From Phymatolithon calcareum (Eukaryota; Rhodophyta; Florideophyceae; Hapalidiales), in NCBI GenBank assembly GCA_977006965.1, contig OZ345353.1:1736001-1800000 (forward strand): a DNA stretch of 64,000 bases. The letters run 5' to 3'. The notes under the pieces were generated by a model, which searched no databases, was not told where the DNA came from, and was given only the letters and a program-made list of their open reading frames with translations. Position 1 is the first letter of the stretch. Every line of letters starts with the position of its first letter. This document shows, in pieces, positions 61,721 to 64,000 of this stretch. The translations under genes and the position numbers were made by a program.

Positions 61721-64000
61721 TTAGTGTGAGGCAGCAGACAACCAGGACTCCCCAAACCCAACATCGACAACAACACTAACCCCCGGCAGCGGCAGCGCAT
61801 TCTCCATTTCCTCCTCCACCATAGCCTGTACGGCCTCCCTCTCTTCGTGTTTCACTTCCAACACAAGTTCATCATGCACTTGCAGTATAAGTTTCGACTC
61901 CGCCTTGGCAGCTCTCAACCTCGATGAGATGCGCACCATAGCCAGTTTGATCATGTCAGCCTGAGTGCCCTGGATCGGCATATTCACCGCCACTCGTTCA
62001 GCTGCTCGTCGTTCCTGCGCTCCACCATGCAACAGCAATGGGAGTGGCAACTTTCGTCCAAACATAGTTTGCGCGAATCCATCTCGGCGCGCAGAGTCTA
62101 TCAACTTTTGCGTGTATTGCTTCACAAGAGGGAACTGTTCATGGAACCCTGCAATCAGATTCTTCGCGTCGCGTTGCGGAACATTAAGCTGCTGCGCCAA
62201 TCCGTGTGCTGAAATTCCGTACGGAATCCCATAGCTCACCTCCTTCGCTTTCGTACGCTGTTCTTTTGTGATTAATCCAGTATTCTTCACCCCGAAAATT
62301 CGTGCAGCTACAGCGGTGTGCACGTCCACTCCGTCCGCAAATGCTTCGCGAAGTGCCGGATCGCCACTTAGCGCCGCGATAATGCGCAATTCAATTTGAC
62401 TGTAATCCGCACACAGAATGGAAAACCCTGGCGATGCACAAACGGTACTTCGAACTTTTCGGCCAAGCTGAGACCGGCTGGGTATCGACTGCAAATTTGG
62501 ACGCGACGTGGAAAGACGCCCTGAAGAAGACGCATCTTGCACAAAGGTAGTTCGAATTCGCCCATCCGAATGTATCGCATCAATGAGTGACCGTGTATAC
62601 GTGTTCAGAATTTTTGAAACTTCCCTGTGCTCAATCATCAATTGTGCAAACTCCCGCTTCTCGGCTGGGATCCGCTGATCGTTTGCAACCATGGATAAGA
62701 CTCTTTTGTTCGCTGGATACTTCCCGCTTGCGCTTGGCTTTACCTTAATCGGAAGTTTCCATGTCTCAAACAGCAATTTCGCAACATCGTCCCGAGATGT
62801 TGGTCTAAATCGGCCCTCGGCATCATCAGCTTTGGAGATAGCAAGGCGTAGGCTCTTCTCAACCGAGACGAGACGACTTTTGACATGGGCTTCAAAAGTG
62901 CTGAGATCTTCAGCTTCGCACGGAACGCCGTTTATCTCCATTTCCGCAAGAACTGGGATAAGCGGGAACTCCACTTGTTGCGCAACGCGGTCCAGCTTCT
63001 CCTTGAGAAGACCTGCTTTGAGTTTAAGCCCAATTTGAAATCCGAGATCGCTTAATGCTAATGCATCTTCCGGTTCTTCAGGGCAAGACAATTGCTTCAC
63101 CTTTCCGTCGGATAGCCATCTTTTCAAAGCACCTTCCCATAAATATACGCTCGCCAAAGATGAGTCAGTAAGGCGCTGACCTGCATGAAGCAAGTCTGCA
63201 GCGATTCGAACATCGAACAGCCTTCCATGCAAGAAAATGTTGTGTGAGGAGAGCAAGCACTTCGCATTCTCTTTCATGAACCATCCAACTTTCTCAACAG
63301 CAGGGTCGCTTAGAATTCGCACAAGTGCATCAGGCAATAACTCCTTTCCGGTACAGTCTATGAATAGTGACCTCTGTGGCTCGGTTGAAACTGCGACACC
63401 TTTCATCTTGGACTTTCCACTTTCAGTTTTTGCAACAACCATCGATAACCCAATGGGTGACGATATTCCAGAGAGCGCTTCTTCAATTTCTTCATCATCA
63501 ACCAAAAACCGGTAGCTCTCAGTCGAAGGCGCACAATAAGTACCGATTTCAAATTCATTTCTCTGTTCAGATGCACACATGTTTTTCACGATAGCTTTAG
63601 CTTCCAGCTGCTGAACGTCAGGCGACAGAACTGGGGCGTCTTCAGTACTAACAGTGACTTCCTCAACTTTGGGAAGGTAAATAAATCGTTCAGGTACGTC
63701 ATCAGCAGAGTGGAGCATACGAGATATTAAGCGACTCGAGCTGAACTCCAAAAATCGAGAAATTTCCTTGATCTCATCTTCTTGCACAGGTCTTCGGCGA
63801 AATTTCTGCCATGAGAAGTCCGGTAGGTTGACGTTGTCCCGAATCGTCACCATATTTTTCATCATCAGCGTTCGTTGTTCGTAGTATGTTAAACTGGACG
63901 CGTGACGCTTTGGTAGAATTTTTCGAAGTGCACTCTTTCCATCATCTTTGCTTTTCTTCGACCTTCCTTTAGTATATCCTTCAGGTTTCTCTTCAGCAGA
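61721..64000 (-). CDS. Family A DNA polymerase (Pol I-like), 5' end beyond the window
   Basis: The frame is open from its stop at 61721 through the right edge, 759 codons. The Met at 63865 is internal rather than a proven start, because 45 further in-frame codons precede it. The polymerase core is complete. Counting from that Met, motif A is DYSQIELRIIAALSGD with Asp487, motif B is KAKEVSYGIPYGISAHGLA at about 540-560, and motif C is VHDELVLEV with Asp665. The preceding region has the shape of a 3'-5' exonuclease domain but lacks its acidic residues: there is no DxE motif, NAKCLL stands where an Asp is expected, and FDV replaces FDT. Family A enzymes of algae copy organelle DNA or act in repair. 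A targeting peptide would lie outside the window. Confidence 0.9.
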   Translation of the reverse strand, partial: SAEEKPEGYTKGRSKKSKDDGKSALRKILPKRHASSLTYYEQRTLMMKNMVTIRDNVNLPDFSWQKFRRRPVQEDEIKEISRFLEFSSSRLISRMLHSADDVPERFIYLPKVEEVTVSTEDAPVLSPDVQQLEAKAIVKNMCASEQRNEFEIGTYCAPSTESYRFLVDDEEIEEALSGISSPIGLSMVVAKTESGKSKMKGVAVSTEPQRSLFIDCTGKELLPDALVRILSDPAVEKVGWFMKENAKCLLSSHNIFLHGRLFDVRIAADLLHAGQRLTDSSLASVYLWEGALKRWLSDGKVKQLSCPEEPEDALALSDLGFQIGLKLKAGLLKEKLDRVAQQVEFPLIPVLAEMEINGVPCEAEDLSTFEAHVKSRLVSVEKSLRLAISKADDAEGRFRPTSRDDVAKLLFETWKLPIKVKPSASGKYPANKRVLSMVANDQRIPAEKREFAQLMIEHREVSKILNTYTRSLIDAIHSDGRIRTTFVQDASSSGRLSTSRPNLQSIPSRSQLGRKVRSTVCASPGFSILCADYSQIELRIIAALSGDPALREAFADGVDVHTAVAARIFGVKNTGLITKEQRTKAKEVSYGIPYGISAHGLAQQLNVPQRDAKNLIAGFHEQFPLVKQYTQKLIDSARRDGFAQTMFGRKLPLPLLLHGGAQERRAAERVAVNMPIQGTQADMIKLAMVRISSRLRAAKAESKLILQVHDELVLEVKHEEREAVQAMVEEEMENALPLPGVSVVVDVGFGESWLSAASH

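Overview
This window is nuclear DNA of a eukaryote, most likely a florideophyte red alga of the Chondrus crispus type. That placement is inference. It rests on mostly single-exon genes with a few short introns (85 to 140 bases, GT..AG, some with a TACTAAC-like branch site), on a plastid-type leader on one protein, and on gene islands separated by long stretches of decayed retroelements. The housekeeping families are purely eukaryotic: Nol12/Rrp17, Bax inhibitor-1, RHD3/SEY1, GPHR, SAC1, DPM2, CSE1, PARP. No bacterial operons, rRNA or CRISPR were seen.

Layout. 1-6.5 kb: a Nol12/Rrp17-like gene (-), then a head-to-head pair of paralogous two-pass membrane proteins with glycosylated ectodomains (2060-3735, with an intron; 4581-6536, without). 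6.5-14.4 kb: mostly non-coding, with a perfect 46-bp palindrome, several pre-miRNA-sized hairpins, a full-length tRNA-derived SINE with target-site duplications, and a small plastid-targeted protein (-). 14.4-18.1 kb: Bax inhibitor-1 (+) converging on a SEY1/RHD3 GTPase (-). 18.1-24.2 kb: LINE, hAT-type MITE and a broken copy of part of the PARP gene found later in the window. 24.2-25.7 kb: GPHR in two exons. 25.7-30.7 kb: repeats. 30.7-37.9 kb: a dense island with SAC1 (+), a three-exon DPM2 (-) not visible as an open frame, CSE1/exportin-2 (-) and a RAWUL-domain protein (+). 37.9-49.2 kb: repeats and several LINE copies. 49.2-52.2 kb: a PARP with an unusual domain order. 52.2-60.6 kb: a RING-type protein (-) among repeats, including a very short LINE insertion. 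60.7-64 kb: an orphan gene with a good TATA box and a family A DNA polymerase (-) that runs off the right edge.

The genes do not form one pathway. Several act in the ER and Golgi membrane system: SEY1 (ER fusion), SAC1 (phosphoinositide turnover), DPM2 (dolichol-phosphate-mannose), GPHR (Golgi ion balance) and BI-1 (ER stress), with the glycosylated paralogue pair a likely client. This may be chance.

The most interesting observations are the inverted paralogue pair that differs by one clean intron, the DPM2 gene whose first coding exon is only the ATG, the PARP architecture together with its local pseudogene, the SINE and LINE insertions with intact target-site duplications, the long hairpins, and an over-represented non-coding TAC(A/T)GTA motif.
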